A stretch of DNA of 64,000 nt from Cymbomonas tetramitiformis (GCA_001247695.2 LGRX02035111.1:62001-126000), one strand, 5' to 3'. Counted from the first letter of the stretch, positions 42,128 to 52,469 are shown. The notes: generated from the sequence alone by a model not told the origin. Made by a program: numbers and translations.

Positions 42128-42389
42128 CAACCAGGCGGCCTCCTCCATTCTGAGGAATGTCATGCTATCCACCAAGATTAAGCATGTGTTGATCCGTTTT
42201 CACTGCTTTCGGGGGTGGGTGTGTGCTGGGTACCTAGTGCCTGTTTACATCAACACTTTACTCAACCTGGCTGATATCTTCACCAAACCTCTTCCTGGGC
42301 TCAAGGACAAGGTGCGGGTGATCATCAGCATGATCGAGTCCTTCATGGACGTGATCCGCCCGCACCCCAGTGGTGCGGGTGACTCCTAG
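41980..42389 (+). pseudogene. Copia RNase H C-terminal part, frame-shifted (+1)
   Basis: In frame 3 from about 42000-42080 the sequence reads a typical RNase H ending: VMIDNQAASSIL, STKIKHVLIRFH and ADIFTKPLP, stopping at TAG 42387-42389. The upstream half is in frame 2. A single base change in length between about 41960 and 42080 therefore separates the halves, so this copy's RNase H is probably broken unless the switch is programmed or a sequence error. Confidence 0.75.
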
Positions 42390-42474
42390 GTTCTCTGGTC
42401 CTCTGTCCGGCTGAGCTGCAGGCCTATGAGCCGGCAGCGGTCGGGCAAGGGGTCTTTCTGGTCTGACTGGATTG

Positions 42475-42690
42475 ATGCCCTTTGACGTGGTGCCCTTCTG
42501 GACTGGACTTTGTGTTCGTGGACAGACTGGTACCTATGACCTGCCCTATGAGACCTTAGACACCGACAGCTCTACTCTGACCTTAAGCACATCTGACTGG
42601 ATTCTGGCCTTTGACTACATCCTGTACCTCTTTGACATCTTCTATGACCTCGAGTACTGGTTGACCGTCGAGCTGAGCAGCATCAGATGA
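42475..42690 (+). CDS. Small ORF downstream of copia pol, function unknown
   Basis: ATG 42475 to TGA 42688-42690, about 71 codons. The second half is hydrophobic and acidic (FDYILYLFDIFYDLEYW). It lies between pol and the 3' LTR, where some retroelements carry an extra ORF. It may be accidental; nothing recognisable. Confidence 0.25.
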   Translation: MPFDVVPFWTGLCVRGQTGTYDLPYETLDTDSSTLTLSTSDWILAFDYILYLFDIFYDLEYWLTVELSSIR

Positions 42691-42913
42691 GAGTATCTAT
42701 CGGGGAGCGAGATCTGGCAGAGACCAGTTGCTATTTTCATATCCTTGTGGCAGTCCACCTAGTTGGCATGCATATACTAGTACTTTAGCATTCGGTTTAG
42801 AGGGTTAGCCGGAAGCGGGGATGGCGGCAGGTCGGCCCTTTGGTTGATGTTGTTCTGATCCGTGGACGGGGACCTCTTAGTTTGCATTAGCTACCTGTTT
42901 CACATTCTTGTGC

Positions 42914-42932
42914 CACCTCAGCCGAGGTGGTG
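42914..42932 (+). promoter_or_regulatory. Hairpin immediately upstream of the copia 3' LTR
   Basis: CCACCTC-AGCC-GAGGTGG, a perfect 7-bp stem, is followed by TG and then the LTR. No long purine run is present where the polypurine tract would be expected, apart from the short GAGGTGG arm. The gag-only element has a similar small inverted sequence (CACCC-AC-GGGTG) at the same place. Confidence 0.6.
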
Positions 42933-43188
42933 TGCTGAGATTCAGTAGTTCAGTATCACGTATGACGTATGACAGTGACAGTGACAGTACAGTGACTTCC
43001 TACCTGTACTCAGTAGTTCGACTTCGGTAGCTTAGACTGTGACACACGATATGATTGCCTAGTGACGGCCTCAGAGCTTAGATAGCCTGAGAGTCGTGTA
43101 TTCATTTCGATCTTTTGATATACCCGATTGCCTCGCTCAAACCCTACGGCGTTCAGCGTTTTCACTGTGTCACTAGGACATTCTAGTA
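42933..43188 (+). repeat. Copia 3' LTR
   Basis: 256 bp, one difference from the 5' LTR; followed by TAGAG, matching the duplication at 34272. Confidence 0.95.
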
Positions 43189-43193
43189 TAGAG

Positions 43194-44217
43194 GAGTTGC
43201 AGAATTTGAGCATTCCTAGGTCTTAGGCGTAGTGTACATATTGTACACATTGTAAATATCATTTTCTCTTTTGCCTTGTCTTCATATTTAAATTGCCTTG
43301 CCAATTTTTAGTGTAACACATGCATTCTGAATTTGCACACTTGCATAATTTGCAAGAAATCATTCATAATAAGTTTCGAAAAAAGCACTAGGTTGGGAGT
43401 ATTTGCACAACATTATCTATCACACATATATCATACCCCCAAGCGTGCCTGGAAAAATACTCAAAACGACACAGCTACAAGTGATTGTTTGTTTGTACAC
43501 GGTAGGAAAAAGTTCTTCACAAATAGCATTCAACCATTAATTTGTTTCAATGTGGTCTATAAATCTTCATCATGTGTACTTTTCATTCCACTCCATACCC
43601 CAAAGCCTTCCGCACCTCATATGTGCTCAAAACCAAGATTTTTTCGTAAATACTAGCTCTTATGATATTTTTTCTAAAATCCAAAATTGCGACGTTCATT
43701 AATAAAGTCGTGGTGCGGTTTGGAGACCTTCAAAACATGGGTATTACATACCCCACAACCACCCGCTAAGCGAACACAGCCCAAAAACAGCGATTTCCAG
43801 CCCGTTCAGATGAAAAAAATCTCCAAAAATCTCAAAATATATAAAAAAAATATTTTTTTTACTAATTTTACCTCTTACAAGGTCTAGTGACATTATAAAC
43901 CTTAAAAAATGGTCATTATCACCCATTATGCATTTTCCGACGCGGGGGTATGCGACGGCTCTACCCTTTCGATGGTCGCGCACTCCTTCTCCGCCTACAT
44001 TTCGACGTGGAAGGTGTGCAACGTGGTGACAAGGGCAAGTTCATGGTGAAGATGCGTGCTTTGCGCATCGACGACCGCGTTTGTTACGGATCGAAGGATG
44101 ACAAATGCCCGCAGTCGCGATGTTGGTACGTCATCGTCGATGTCACGATTCATCTTCGATTTGTAAGCGTCTGAGCTGTGCGAGTACCACGGAAATGCGC
44201 GAAGATATCATCAATAG
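43194..44217. other. AT-richer stretch without a supported gene
   Basis: The first part continues the 3' flank of the dioxygenase gene after the copia insertion. A CATTGTAAATATC stretch near 43247 could serve as an algal-type TGTAA polyadenylation signal. The rest has only short ORFs (e.g. 43333-43656, 43950-44174) of ordinary composition without motifs. Confidence 0.5.
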
Positions 44218-44291
44218 CTTCGCGTAGCTCAGTTGGTTAGAGCGTCGCACTAGAGAAGCGAACGTCACGGGTTCAAATCCCATCGTGGAGC
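44218..44291 (+). tRNA. tRNA-like gene, anticodon loop CTAGAGA (AGA by position)
   Basis: Folds as a 74-nt cloverleaf. Acceptor CTTCGCG/CGTGGAG (two G-U pairs), D-arm GCTC..GAGC with A-box TAGCTCAGTTGG, anticodon stem TCGCA/AGCGA (one A-A mismatch), T-arm ACGGG-TTCAAAT-CCCAT (one mismatch) with B-box GGTTCAAATCC. By position the anticodon is AGA (Ser), yet the body has a short variable loop and resembles a tRNA-Ile scaffold. It is therefore either a mutated pseudo-tRNA, a tRNA-derived repeat, or a tRNA with an unusual identity. Confidence 0.6.
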
Positions 44292-44334
44292 AATTTCGCC
44301 CCACGACGATATATGATTCGACCCGGCTGGTACA

Positions 44335-45207
44335 GTGAAAATCCCCGCACCGTTTTCAGACCCTAACAACGTTGACCCCAACCCTCTTCTGCAGTCCTTT
44401 CGCACTCTGGCTGACGAGCACCGTCGCTACCACGCTGACTTCGACGACACCGCCCGCGTGGAGATCATGTTGGTGGTGCTCGAGACGTCCGCCGATGCCT
44501 CCCCGTACGAGGTCCCCTTGTACCAGGGCATCATCTCCGAACTCTACGGCATCTACAAACCGTCGTTCGACACGGTCCTCCTCCACCGTATCCATCGTAT
44601 CTGGTTGCGTGAGGGTGTTAGCCGCCTCGCCCGCTTCCCCCCCCCTGCGCCTGACTCTGGTGGTGTGGGGGATTCACCTCCGCCTTCTGGTGGTGGCAGT
44701 GTGATGGCCTTGCGGTCTCGCACTGTCTTCGCCGCTAAGGGGAAATGGGAAGACACTTGCGGCCCGTACCGCATTTGGAACGGGCAGGGTCGCCCCTGCG
44801 TGGTGTGCTTCCGCGCCTCTACGCCCCCACCGACGTCCACGCCGACACCAACGGCCTTTGCCCGTGGGCGTGTACCGCGATGCATTCTCCAGGCAGCCCC
44901 CCTCGATCGAGCGACCCGCTTTGCCATCGAGTGGCTGGCATGAGAATGTTCCGCAGCAGCCTTCCGCCACGACCCCTTTCGTCGGCAGGTGCCGCCGTCT
45001 CCGATCCCTGACGATGTGCCGCCGGCAGATGAGCCTTTTCCAGGTGCCGATGCCCCCAACACGGATGAGGAGGAAGCCGACCCGCCGACACTCGCAATGA
45101 TTGCTGGCTATGAGAGCGAGCAGGAGGATTGGCCTGCCCTTAGAGATGGGCCGTTGTGGACCCCGCCCGCGACAGCTGCTAACCTTGCATCGGACCCAAC
45201 TGCTTAA
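44335..45207 (+). pseudogene. Hypothetical protein region in two or more frames
   Basis: Frame 2 (44335-44943) encodes a Pro/Ser-rich protein after a helical start (LLQSFRTLADEHRRY). From about 44860 a second frame gives a proline-rich segment (YRDAFSRQPPSIERP), then a third (44989-45207) an acidic Pro-rich tail (DVPPADEPFPGADAP). GC-rich composition and codon-like patterning suggest a once-coding region with frame breaks, possibly the gag of a decayed retroelement. I recognise no domain. Confidence 0.35.
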
Positions 45208-46260
45208 CATTTTCAAAAACCCTATCGTATCGGAAACTGTGAAATGTACATCTTCAGCAGTACCGCCAACGCAGGCGGATGCCGTACTAGCTGAGCTGTA
45301 AAAGGCTCCTTAGGGTCAGTGATGTACGTGGCCGGCAGGCCTAGGATTACAATTTGCACATTGTGCCGTGGCACTCCTCTCCTTCGGGAGGAGGTAGCCA
45401 CCATAAGGTGGGGGTCTGTCTCATGCTTCCCCCCCTCGGAGTGCAGTGCATCATGTGTCACCTGCCGTGACTTGCCGATCCGTCCGTCTCCGATAGCTAA
45501 AACCTAAATTAGGTTTTACTTATTTATCTTAGACTTCCGAGAGTACCGTGTCACTGCCCGTGCCTGCCTGACCCGAATATATATATATTCATTATATATA
45601 TATATAAATATATCTTCCGACCCGTCACGGTATTACACTTCACGTGAACGAGGTAACATTTATCGCATTCTTTATCGCATCCAAACGCATATCGCATTCT
45701 TTAGGAGCGGTTGTCCTCAACCATAACGATAAAACCGTACCGGTCAGTGGCGGCGAGTGGATATTTGGAGTACTATTTGGTCGTCGGTCTCTCTATCCAG
45801 TTTGCAGGCGAGCACGAGCATTGTCCTCTACAGTATGTCTTGATGATTGGCGCGGTACACGACACCGTGCGGATTACCTTGTAGTAACATTTTATTTTTC
45901 TTATATACAACTTGGGGACGACCTACGCATCTACGCAGGATGATGTAAAGAGTGATATATATATGACATATAATATCACTGGAATACAGGAAACACAAGT
46001 GGTGATCCGGTCGGACTAAAACTGCATAAGATAAAATACTTAGGTGTTTTATCGGGCGCGCGGTGCGGAACGAACGGTCGGTCGGTCGGAGCGAGAGCAG
46101 CAGAGAACATAGCCTTATTTTTTCCCAACGGCCCGCATTCGCTATTTTCATAGGCCAGCCATCGGCCAAGCCGGCCTACGGCCGGCAATTCATCGGCCGG
46201 CCTTCGGCCGAAGTGGCCAAGCTTTCACCTCGCTTCCTCATGGTCGCTTGCGACGGCCAA
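45208..46260. other. Intergenic region with AT microsatellite and palindromes
   Basis: Includes an AAAACCTAA/TTAGGTTTT inverted repeat (about 45498-45516), an (AT)n tract at 45577-45612 between inverted TACCGTG/CACGGTA sequences, and a cluster of CGGCC-containing motifs at 46150-46270. No gene is supported. Confidence 0.5.
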
Positions 46261-46728
46261 CTATCGGCCAACCTTTTTTTTTTGTATCACTATTATTTGC
46301 GTGTCATCGCACTGGGTTTGGGGATTGCTCACATGCCGCACTCTCGGGTGCCGTCGCCTGCCGTATAAGTGTGCTCCTAGAGGTTTTGATGTATGCGCAA
46401 TCGATCTAAGAAGGTGGCTAGACCAAATTCGAATGATGTCGCCACCAAAACGACCCAAAACTATTTTCCAGAAAGTACGGACAGCCGCCCAATTTTGGGG
46501 ATTGTTCACATGCCGCACTATCCGGTGCATAACGTAATAGATGCGAGGACTGCCCTCTGAGTTGGGATCCACAGTGCTGTTATCATGGGAATAAGACGAG
46601 CACGGGTCAGAGGTGGCACACGCGCCCTGATTAGACAAACTAGTAGGATCCGAACCCCACTGAAAGGGTGCACAACGAGCTACACATAACAAAGTGAGGA
46701 GCACACCCAGCATACTGTAAAGTCCCAT
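46261..46728 (-). CDS. Possible secreted-protein first exon (signal peptide)
   Basis: On the minus strand from ATG 46728 the start MGLYSMLGVLLTLLCVARC is a convincing signal peptide, followed by a Ser/Cys-containing mature start (ATSDPCSSYSHDNS). The reading frame stays open to 46261. A ~34-bp direct repeat (46318-46352 and 46496-46529, core GGGGATTG..CACATGCCGCACT) lies in its distal half and makes the downstream part doubtful as coding sequence. No family is recognised. Confidence 0.3.
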   Translation of the reverse strand: MGLYSMLGVLLTLLCVARCAPFQWGSDPTSLSNQGACATSDPCSSYSHDNSTVDPNSEGSPRIYYVMHRIVRHVNNPQNWAAVRTFWKIVLGRFGGDIIRIWSSHLLRSIAHTSKPLGAHLYGRRRHPRVRHVSNPQTQCDDTQIIVIQKKKVGR

Positions 46729-46739
46729 TTTTTCGTTTC

Positions 46740-47172
46740 AGAAATTCGTTTGTGTTCGTTCGTTCTGCGTGGCGACGGAGTTTGAAGATGTTGGACGGTG
46801 TGAAAACAAGTGGTCGATGGTGTTCTTGCGGTGTGTAAGACTGTTAGATGTCGATGTCGTTGTGCGCGAATTATCGAATCCAGCGGCCACACATCGGCCA
46901 ACCCGGCCTAGGTCGAAGATCGATCGGCTCAAGCAGCGGCCACCTGTCGGCCAGGGTGGCCGAGACCCATTATCCCTCATTTACCCTTTGGCGGGCGTCG
47001 GCCCAGAGCAGGGTAAAGCATCGGCCCGCCAGCGGCCCGGAGCGGTGTCGAGCGGCCCCGGGCCGGCCCGCCACGGTATGCAATGTACCCTGGAGAGCAG
47101 ATGACAAATGACAAGGCCACTCAAGGCAAGGGGTGAAACTAGGAGGAGCTAGACCCCCCCATACAGTGGGGA
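46740..47172. other. Non-coding stretch with CGGCC-rich motifs
   Basis: Repeated CGGCCA/TCGGCC motifs at 46885-47060 mirror the cluster at 46150-46270 on the other side of the signal-peptide ORF. They could be subterminal motifs of an unrecognised element. No terminal repeats were identified. Confidence 0.4.
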
Positions 47173-47177
47173 AAAGT

Positions 47178-47419
47178 TGCTGGACTTCGGGTTTAGGCTT
47201 AGTTATTATGGGCTCTGACTAGCCCCTAGCCTGACCCTGCTTCCGTATCGTGTCCGTGACATCCTAGCACTGTACTGTACAGTAGTACAGTACAGTAGTA
47301 CAGTCTTGCTTCACTGTCTGGGTTTCCGAGAGCATAAAGCCTCGGCCAGACACTGTTTATGTGATGATCAGTTTGATGCTCAGCGAGCTTAGCCGGACAG
47401 CGTATCTGTCTTCCTCGCA
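47178..47419 (+). repeat. 5' LTR of the gag-only element
   Basis: 242 bp. Contains a GTACTGTACAGTAGTACAGTAC palindrome-like core near 47272-47295. Followed by GGTTATGGCCCGC, resembling the copia leader start. Confidence 0.92.
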
Positions 47420-48984
47420 GGTTATGGCCCGCACCGGCTTTCCGGTGATTCTGATGATGGCGCAGCGCCTTGCTGTTGCCATGTTCGGCTAAGTAGGACG
47501 TAGGAGGGGTTGAGCGCCCACTTGGGCGGTGGTGTGTCATTCTCGCGGTATGGCCTTTTGACATGGCAGTGATGGCGGCACGCGTTGTGCTCGCCTTCGC
47601 TGCGCAGGAGATCAGTTTGTGACGGATTGTTTTTTATTTATTTTACAGCAGTATCGTCGCAGCGAGAGTTGATCCGCATCGTGCGCCACTGGCCCTGGCA
47701 AGGACGCTCCACACGTTGTGAATTTTGGCCGCTCTCAATCTTCCGCTTACGACCTGTAATTTTCAGTCTGTCATGCTGAGACTTCTACAGAGTATCTGGC
47801 CGCCGTGACGATTCTTACACCACCACCCTGCTTAGCTCAGCCTTTCCACTGTCTCTCCATCATGGTTGCCACAGCAAACAGAATGACGCGGTCTCGCGTC
47901 CGTAGATTAGAAACGATTTTTGATGATGTGGGTGCACAGCACGCTGCGACACCGCACACGCCGCAGCTGCCAGCTCCGACCACCGCAGCTGCGAAAGAGG
48001 TTCTTGAGAAATGTCAGCGGCTTGCTCGGGAAAATTTTGACAGAAAGGTTGCGAAGCCCGTTGCCACTAAAATTCTTGGAGACAAGTCTGGACGCTTCGC
48101 TGGGACCGAGACAGATGCAGTCGACATTTTTTCACAGGTCATGCATGAGCTACGCACGCAGTTTCTGCTGCAGTCACAGGCATTTGCTCCCCTGTTTGAC
48201 TTGACCGACATGGCTGTTGAGGCTAGGCATGAGGCCAATGAGTTGCTGCTTTCGGCTCTGACGTTTCTGGCTCGCCCTGGCTCGCCTGCTCGTGACTGGC
48301 TTGAGGCCTCTGGGTCTGACGTTGGTAGCGGGTCATTTTTGTCGCACCGATGGTCATTTTTGTCGCTGTCGCAAGAATATTCCTTTGTCGCAGGCTGCGA
48401 CGAAAATGACCAAACGGTCATTTTTGTCGCAGCTTGCGACGAAAATGATAAAATGGTCATTTTTGTCGTAAAAATTTAGGAAAATTTTTAGAAAATTTTT
48501 CTTACCCGTGGTGAACAACACAGGTCGATAACGGGTCTATTGTTTCACACAGGAATTTGACACAGTTTAAACATGGCCTATTATTACAATATCTAGGCAC
48601 ATTCAATGCATGGACACTGAAGGATGCAAGCAGGATTGTGCTATACTCTAACATATAATATTATTACAATATTAAAGCATGTAAATGGAACGAGACAGCA
48701 AACAAAAACTACGTATCGATCAATAAATTAAAACAGTTCATCTATCCTAAAGTAAGCAATAGCAGTCTTGGAAATCGGCAGAGTTGCCTACAGCTCCTTC
48801 CAGTGCTACAGGCGGCCAAAAATCGCAGAGTTCCTGCAGGCACAGATCTGTAAATAAGTACAATTTAGGATAGTCAAAACAATAGCATGCACATCGTAAC
48901 AGCAACGCACGAAAATAAAAAAGACAGCAATGTTGACGCCGAAAACGCATGCTAACCTGCAAAAAAACAGCGCGCCAGTCAGCA

Positions 48985-49060
48985 GAGGTGTTGGGAATCG
49001 AACCCAACCCGATAGGCAAGATGCCCAACGGGCTCCAAGCACTCCCAGCGTAAAAACAAA
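48985..49060 (-). other. tRNA-like T-arm/B-box sequence
   Basis: On the minus strand TTGGG-TTCGATT-CCCAA forms a perfect T-arm with B-box GGTTCGATTCC. An anticodon-arm-like CCCG..CGGG pair lies upstream. Degenerate relatives follow at about 49130-49200 and 49270-49350. Probably tRNA-derived repeat remnants, not a functional tRNA. Confidence 0.35.
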
Positions 49061-49613
49061 CTCCGGAAAGGGAGGCAATGCGTCAGTCACCGACAGCGCA
49101 CGAGATTCTGCAAATAACTGCACGCTAAAGAGCAGAGATGGGAGTCGGCGTGCAAGATTCCCGGCGGACGGAATTCAAGCACTGCCAACGAAATCAAACC
49201 GAAATGCTAAAAGGGAGCTAGCAGCCAAGTTTTCTGTTGCCTTCGTTCAACGCACTAGATCCTGCAAAAAGAACAGCGCGCTATACAAGGCATGCGTGTT
49301 GGGGATAAGAAAAATGTCTAGGGGCTCCAAGGGCGCAATCCCAGCGCAGAAACAAAGTACAAAAAAGGGCGGAGTAAACAACACTGTAGGGAACAGTGCG
49401 CTAGTCAGAAACTAAAATAGTCAAACAAAAAAAACAAACGAAGAATCAATACGCCGCGGAGGTCGGTTGGTCGTTGTCGGCGCCTGGTAATTACAATACA
49501 GGTTGTCGGTCGCTTAAGATTAAAGGATACTGTAGTTGTTCAAGATGTGGTGACGGTGACCTTGGGAAGATGGGACCGTGACGCGGACTGTGACGCGGAC
49601 ACGCGGTCGGAAA

Positions 49614-50050
49614 ACAGTCGACTGGACTCTGGAGGGCTGCTGTACTGGATCTTCTACATCCTAGATCCTTGCGACAGTCTTGCGACACTTCTTGTGACAG
49701 CCCCAAGATTCGATTTCCGATGCGGATTTCTGATCGATCGAGCGGATTTCTGTATTTTTACTGATCGGGCGGTCTGTCGACGGTTAGATCGTTCGGTCGA
49801 CAAACAGTCGACTGGAGGGCTGCTGTATCTTCGACATCCTAGCGACACAAACTAGATTCGGTTTCCGATGCGGATTTCATTTTTTTCTGATCGAGCGGTC
49901 GTTCGACGGTTTGATCCGTCGGTAAGTAAACAGTCGACGGAGGGCTGCTGTATCTTCTACATGCTTGCGACAAAATTTAGATTCGGTTTCCGAGTCAGAT
50001 TTCATTTTGACTGATCTAGCGGTCGGTCGAAGGTCCGATCCGTCGGTTGA
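49614..50050. repeat. ~120-bp tandem repeat inside the TIR element
   Basis: Units share AACAGTCGACTGGAGGGCTG, GATTCGGTTTCCGATGCGG and GATCGAGCGGTCG-like blocks; about three and a half imperfect copies starting near 49614, 49803 and 49929. Confidence 0.75.
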
Positions 50051-52223
50051 CAGACAGTTGCGACAACCTGAAGTTTAAAATTTTGGATGGCGAAATTTTT
50101 TGGGGCACCTTGACACTGTTCGAACGACGATGTCGAATTCATGTCTCCATTTATTTTCTGAAAACCTGCTTTACCCCTCTAAGGGAACGAACAGAATTCA
50201 CTGTTTTTTTGAGAAGATTCTGTGCGGTGGTCTCGCGACAAAAGAATATTCTGCGACAGCGACAAAAATGACCAGTGGTGCGACAAAAAGGACCAGGTAC
50301 CTTTGACGTTCCTGGAGATGGCAAGCGCGCTGCCCTTGAGGTGGTGCGCATGCTCCAGGAACGCTCAGAACCCTTTGACTCTTTTGAGTCGCTGCTGGCG
50401 GTTCGCATCCCCAGCGGCGAAGATCCTGACCGTGGCATCCGTGAGTTCAATGGCCTGTTGCGGGACGTTCAACGTTCCCACAACTTGCCAGAGGACGCGG
50501 TGAAGCGGCAGTTTCTCAAGGCTCTCGGCAATGCGGCTCTTTACCGTGACTTGGCTAATTCCTTGGCTCGAGCTGACCAGCGGCAGGGCGTGTCTCTTCT
50601 GACTATTCAGGCTCGTGTGCGGGAGCAGTTCCGCCACGGCCTGAAAGTCTCTGGCACCCCTATTTCGGCTCTGTCATTCGGCGATGGCGCGTCTGACCTG
50701 GCTGCGGCGTTGTCCAGTCTGCAGAAGCAGCTGGAGCGCATGCAGCAGGACATTCGTGACCTGAAGCGGCAGAAGCGGGAAGGTGCCCCGCCTGCGGGCA
50801 AGCACCTTACCCGCTCTGCTGCTAAGCATCATCGTGCTGGTGTTAAGCCACTTGGCACCGCTCCTCCTGTCTCGTTTGACAAGAAGAGTGGTGCCTTCGT
50901 GCCTCACTGCAGAAATGCGGAGTGTGCACAAAGTGGTTTGAAGCACTGGCATGCTGAATGCCCCAACGGCGGTCCTCAGTCTGCCCACTACTGTGGTGCA
51001 GTTGAGGACTATGAGACTGACTGCTTGGCTGTTCGTTTCCAGCGTTTCTATGACGCTGGGGATGAGCATGCCTTCGAGTCGCTCTGCACGATGGAGGGTC
51101 GCCCAGAGGTGTGCGAGCTGTCGGCATGTTCTTTTGTGACGGCTGAGCCCACATCTCTGCGGCACTTTCAGGATGCGGCGGCTTCCGCTCAGGATGCGGC
51201 GGCTGACGATGACGGCATGGCTCAGTTTGGTCTGGCCACATTCCACTCGGATGCACGGGGCTCGATTCCGCCACCGCCTGCGGTTCGGCATCCCTCTGCA
51301 CTCGTGGCTGGTGGTGTGCCTGCGGCTCAAGACCCGCCAGTGGTTGTCCCTGGCTCTCTCGGCTTGCCTGGCTCTGTCCCGTCACTCCAGCTTGGCGACT
51401 CTGCGCCGGCTCCGTTGTTTGCTGGCATGAGGATTGAGGCTTTTGACATTGGCTCTGAGGTCTCTGACAATGACCAAGGCTCTGACAATGACTCTGACGG
51501 CGGGCAGCGAGTGGCTTTTGGCTCCTTCGGCACTCTTGGGCATGGCTCCGACCCTGACCTTGCTGACGGGGGAGCATCGCCAGCAGCAGCTCCGGTGTAC
51601 CGTCCGCGGGCTCCGCCGAGCTTTCTCCGGTGTGCATTGATGTCTTCGGTGCTTTGCTGTTCTCTACTGGCCAGCGCTACGGCATCTCTGGTTGCCGTGG
51701 GCGGTGGTGACAGGGGCCTGGTTGAGCCCGGAGTCACCGTCCGTCGGTTTACTGGAGATCTCTCTGCTTCGATTCCACCACTTGGTGCTGCAGACATCCG
51801 TGATTGGCCGCTAGACGATGGAGTTCTCATGCGTGCTTCTTCAATGCTCAAACCGCCGTGGGAGTCTGCTTGTTTAAGTTCTTCTGTTGCTTTACTTTCT
51901 GCTGTGGATCCACCTTGCCCACTTGGGCCTGGTGGTGCTCAAATTGACACGGACAACTTACAATTCACTCCGGGATTCTTCTGTGCTTGCATCCCGACTG
52001 CTGAACTCAGCCTTGCTGACCAGCCTCAAAGTGGCTGAGTTTACTTCAGTTATCCTGGCAGCTTGATTAGCTTTAGCCCAGTAGTGGGATGACCGGGTCA
52101 AGACCCCGGCACCCAGCTAGAAGTGATCGGTTTCCACCGAAGTGAATGTTAGGTGTTTGTTTATTATCTCGTGGTTGTATATCCTGTACCTGCTTTGCTA
52201 GGTAGTCACACCCACGGGTGGTG

Positions 52224-52464
52224 TGCTGGACTTCGGGTTTAGGCTTAGTTATTATGGGCTCTGACTAGCCCCTAGCCTGACCCTGCTTCCGTATCGTGTC
52301 CGTGACATCCTAGCACTGTACTGTACAGTAGTACAGTACAGTTGTACAGTCTTACTTCACTGTCTGGGTTTCCGAGAGCATAAAGCCTCGGCCAGACACT
52401 GTTTATGGATTATCAGTTTGATGCTCAGCGAGCTTAGCCGGACAGCGTATCTGTCTTCCTCGCA
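52224..52464 (+). repeat. 3' LTR of the gag-only element
   Basis: 241 bp; differs from the 5' LTR by a few substitutions and a short indel. Preceded by CACCCACGGGTGGTG and followed by AAAGT. Confidence 0.92.
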
Positions 52465-52469
52465 AAAGT

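Larger units (their letters stand above)
34277..43188 (+). mobile_element. Full-length Ty1/copia LTR retrotransposon, 8,912 bp
   Basis: The LTRs are 34277-34532 and 42933-43188, 256 bp each, and I see a single difference (TTCTATC against TTCGATC). Target duplication TAGAG at 34272-34276 and 43189-43193. The LTR begins TGCTGAG and ends CTAGTA, a non-canonical TG..TA. Order gag, protease, integrase, reverse transcriptase, RNase H is the copia order. The element inserted just after the stop codon region of the dioxygenase gene. Near-identical LTRs indicate a recent insertion. Confidence 0.95.
48331..50294. mobile_element. Non-autonomous TIR element inserted in the TR-GAG gag
   Basis: Terminal inverted repeats of about 60 bp (left GGTCATTTTTGTCGCACC, then TGGTCATTTTTGTCGCTG, then AATATTCCTTTGTCGC) recur inverted at the right end with few mismatches. 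The flanks show no clear target duplication; the host frame is restored with a zero- or 1-2-bp ambiguity. No transposase ORF. The interior has degenerate repeats with tRNA-like B-boxes (48980-49400) and a ~120-bp tandem repeat (49614-50050). Superfamily undetermined. Confidence 0.8.
47862..52038 (+). pseudogene. Gag of the TR-GAG element, split by a TIR element
   Basis: ATG 47862 (MVATANRMTRSR). Part 1 runs to codon AGC at 48327-48329; part 2 resumes at GGT 50296 and ends at TGA 52036-52038. Removing 48330-50295 restores one continuous frame (..SDVGS|GTFDVPG..). The N-terminal half is helical; part 2 has a coiled coil (LAAALSSLQKQLERMQQD), a Cys/His cluster (CRNAEC..HWHAEC, 50908-50961) and an acidic/Pro-rich region. 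A hydrophobic segment follows near 51637-51700 (LMSSVLCCSLLASATASLVAV). The copia Gag has a comparable hydrophobic segment after its Pro/Gly-rich part. The family is otherwise unrecognised. Confidence 0.75.
47178..52464 (+). mobile_element. Gag-only LTR retrotransposon (TR-GAG type), 5,287 bp
   Basis: LTRs at 47178-47419 and 52224-52464 start TGCTGGACTTCGGG and end TTCCTCGCA (TG..CA). Target duplication AAAGT at 47173-47177 and 52465-52469. Only a gag-like ORF lies between them; no protease, integrase or reverse transcriptase can be seen, so it must depend on another element in trans. A few LTR differences (near 47295-47310 and 47365) make it older than the copia element. The leader and LTR start resemble those of the copia element, a plausible helper family. 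Confidence 0.88.
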
